Shown here: positions 6,408-7,896 of the stretch, piece by piece | Numbering within the stretch: position 1 is the stretch's first letter | Layout: every line of letters begins with the position of its first letter | From: Comamonadaceae bacterium | GTDB taxonomy: Bacteria > Pseudomonadota > Gammaproteobacteria > Burkholderiales > Burkholderiaceae_C | NCBI GenBank assembly: GCA_947494405.1 | Contig: CANLWQ010000086.1 | Location: 1-7,896 of the forward strand | Direction: 5' to 3' | DNA: 7,896 nt | Made by a program: the position numbers and the translations under genes | Notes under the pieces: generated by a model | The model's database searches: none | Told to the model about the DNA's origin: nothing | What the model saw: the letters and a program-made list of their open reading frames with translations, nothing else

Positions 6408-7565
6408 TTAAAAAAGACCGAGCCGCCCCGTGTTGAACACGCCGTGCGGGTCAAATTGTTTTTGCAGTTCACGCTGAATGCGTTGCTGAACGGTGGACAG
6501 TGAAGTGAACACGCTGGGCATATCGCTTAGGGGCGTGACGGGGGGGCGAAACACGGTGGCATGGCCGCCGACTTGGGCCGCAGCAGCGCGCAACTCAGAC
6601 GCCGCCGACAGCGGCGCCCACAGCCAACGTAACGCCCCCTGCCATTCAATCAAAGGCGAGTAAGGCAAGGCCAGCACCGGCGCGGTAGGCGGCAAGCTTA
6701 AGCGCCACAAAGCCAAGTCGGGTGCCGGGGGTGTGAAAAAAGGCAGGCTTTGGTCGCGACAGGCAGCCCAATCGATAGAGGCTTGCGCGGTGTCCATCAC
6801 CGAGGCCGTGCCGCCCGCAGCTTTCACGTCCGCGCTCATGCGCGGCACGGCTGAATTCACCGCGGCCACCGCGCCACGCAAGCGCACAAACAGCATGTCT
6901 TGTGCGGGTTGTGTGCTGCTGTCGTTCACCCAGCAACTGGCGTTCAGGGGCAAGGGCTGTGCGCCCCAACGGTGCAGCAATTCAAGCGCCGCCTGCTGAG
7001 GCAAGGGGCAGGCCAAGGTGACTTCAGCTGGCGCTTGGGGCAATACTTTCAACGACACATCGGTGATCAGGCCTAGCGTACCCATGCTGCCAGCCAGCAC
7101 CCGCGAGACGTCATAGCCGGCCACATTTTTCATCACCTGCCCGCCAAAGCTCAGGCACTCGCCTTTGCCGTTGATCATTTGCACACCCAGCACATGGTCG
7201 CGCACCCCGCCGGCCACAGCCCGCGCCGGACCGGCCAGGCCACCCGCCACTGCGCCGCCCACGGTGGCTTGGCTGTGCTGATTATTTGCAGCCCTGTAGC
7301 GAGGCGGCTCAAAAGCCAAACATTGGCCTTGTTCGGCCAACAAGGCTTCAAGTTCGCTCAAGGGTGTGCCGGCGCGCACAGTGACCACCAATTCGCTGGG
7401 CTCGTAACTGACGACACCGGTGTGGGCGCGGGTGTCAAGCACCTGAGCTGAGGCCGCAGCCTCGCCATAAAAATGTAAGCTGTTGCCGCCTTGAATGCTC
7501 AGGGTTTGCCCATGAGCAACAGCATGGCGGATTTGAGTAAGAAACTGTTCGATCGCGGATGACAT
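6408..7565 (-). CDS. glcE: Glycolate oxidase FAD-binding subunit GlcE
   Basis: This 385-residue FAD-linked oxidase is slightly longer than E. coli GlcE (about 350). Family signatures include the N-terminal FAD-binding_4 region (IQGGNSLHFYG, 24-34; SELVVTVRAGTPL, 57-69), the pyrophosphate loop TVGGAVAGGLAGP (101-113), VRDHVLGV (121-128), FGGQVMKNVAGYDVSR (140-155) and SLKVLP (171-176). The C-terminus FDPHGVFNTGRL (371-382) is also characteristic. With GlcD and GlcF it oxidises glycolate to glyoxylate. An in-frame TAA just upstream (7578-7580) rules out a longer start, although no strong ribosome site precedes the ATG. Two oddities stand out. About six extra residues lie between PP (87-88) and the ATVGG loop compared with E. 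coli, and Leu30 replaces the lysine I remember in the GSNSK motif. GlcD is not adjacent; gap lies 52 bases upstream. Confidence 0.95.
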   Translation of the reverse strand: MSSAIEQFLTQIRHAVAHGQTLSIQGGNSLHFYGEAAASAQVLDTRAHTGVVSYEPSELVVTVRAGTPLSELEALLAEQGQCLAFEPPRYRAANNQHSQATVGGAVAGGLAGPARAVAGGVRDHVLGVQMINGKGECLSFGGQVMKNVAGYDVSRVLAGSMGTLGLITDVSLKVLPQAPAEVTLACPLPQQAALELLHRWGAQPLPLNASCWVNDSSTQPAQDMLFVRLRGAVAAVNSAVPRMSADVKAAGGTASVMDTAQASIDWAACRDQSLPFFTPPAPDLALWRLSLPPTAPVLALPYSPLIEWQGALRWLWAPLSAASELRAAAAQVGGHATVFRPPVTPLSDMPSVFTSLSTVQQRIQRELQKQFDPHGVFNTGRLGLF

Positions 7566-7597
7566 AGACCCGAGATGTTAGCGGTTCCCGCAATGCA

Positions 7598-7610
7598 CCC
7601 TCTTGGAGGG
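7598..7610 (-). other. Short inverted repeat between gap and glcE
   Basis: CCCTC and GAGGG flank a three-base loop, forming a 5-bp GC-rich hairpin 8-20 bases after the gap stop codon. No run of T follows on the minus strand, so it is a poor intrinsic terminator. At most it could partly attenuate readthrough or protect the gap mRNA 3' end. The 52-base spacer holds no convincing promoter for glcE. Confidence 0.25.
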
Positions 7611-7617
7611 GACATGC

Positions 7618-7896
7618 TCACTTGGCGATAACGCGCACCATCTCCAAGCATTTGTTGGAATAGCCCCATTCGTTGTCGTACCAAGACACGACTTTCACAA
7701 ACGTGCTGTCCAAAGCGATGCCGGCGTCGGCATCAAATACCGAAGTGCATGGTTCGCCACGGAAGTCGCTGGCCACCACTTTGTCTTCGGTATACCCCAG
7801 TACGCCCTTCATGGCACCAAGGCTTTGCGCTTTCATTTCGGCGCAAATCTCGGCGTAGCTGGCGGGCTTGTCCAGTTCCACGGTCAAGTCAACCAC
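7618..7896 (-). CDS. gap: Type I glyceraldehyde-3-phosphate dehydrogenase, C-terminal end (partial)
   Basis: The last 92 residues are visible and the frame stays open past the right edge. The segment starts VDLTVEL and contains [25 protein letters not shown] and [15 protein letters not shown], the standard C-terminal part of GapA-type GAPDH. The Asn of GYSN contacts the NAD nicotinamide in this family. The enzyme converts glyceraldehyde 3-phosphate, NAD+ and phosphate to 1,3-bisphosphoglycerate in glycolysis and works in reverse in gluconeogenesis. The catalytic cysteine lies outside the window. The segment looks intact and conserved, with stop TGA at 7618-7620. The same-strand glcE begins 52 bases further on, so some readthrough into glcEF is possible. 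Confidence 0.97.
   Translation of the reverse strand: MVDLTVELDKPASYAEICAEMKAQSLGAMKGVLGYTEDKVVASDFRGEPCTSVFDADAGIALDSTFVKVVSWYDNEWGYSNKCLEMVRVIAK

Noticed and set aside
5692..6411. Plus-strand open frame of 239 codons opposite glcF
   Set aside because: It is the antisense shadow of glcF, whose two [4Fe-4S] motifs and CCG domains identify the true coding strand; no domain was seen in the antisense product.
6540..6546. Seven-base G run (C run in glcE) as a possible phase-variation tract
   Set aside because: It is short, encodes ordinary residues (FRPPVTP) and keeps the frame open; nothing suggests contingency switching.
7575..7580. TAACAT on the minus strand as a -10 box for glcE
   Set aside because: It lies only nine bases before the start codon, and no -35-like element is present at about 17 bases; it also contains the in-frame TAA upstream of glcE.

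Overview
The window looks like a chromosomal segment of a Gram-negative betaproteobacterium, most likely Burkholderiales and perhaps a freshwater Comamonadaceae. I infer this from the protein types (LplT, GlcE/GlcF, GapA-type GAPDH), the tight gene packing, the moderately high GC content and the heavy use of TTG for leucine. I could not run a database search, so the taxonomy is an inference. There is no insertion sequence, prophage, tRNA, rRNA or CRISPR array, and no intergenic stretch longer than about 55 bases.

Left half, plus strand (1-5178): five genes lie head to tail. They are the 3' end of a lysophospholipid transporter (lplT), an EamA/DMT-family permease, a two-cysteine glutathione peroxidase, and two membrane-bound hybrid histidine kinases. 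The successive gaps are 5 nt, a 4-nt ATGA overlap, 40 nt and a 4-nt GTGA overlap, so a single transcript is plausible. Its promoter would lie left of the window. The two kinases share the same plan (six membrane helices, coiled linker, HisKA, HATPase_c, receiver) and were clearly produced by tandem duplication. Neither carries an HPt domain, and no DNA-binding response regulator is present in the window.

Right half, minus strand (7896-5155): the 3' end of a type I glyceraldehyde-3-phosphate dehydrogenase gene is followed by glcE and glcF, the FAD-binding and iron-sulfur subunits of glycolate oxidase. GlcE and GlcF are separated by 5 nt. The GlcD subunit usually encoded next to them is not in its expected place: gap sits there instead. 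The two halves converge, and the 3' ends of the second kinase and glcF overlap by 24 bp.

Most of the window is ordinary housekeeping and accessory metabolism. The part most worth following up is the peroxidase plus paired hybrid-kinase block. It could be a redox or respiratory-state sensing module, but that function is a hypothesis and not something the sequence proves.
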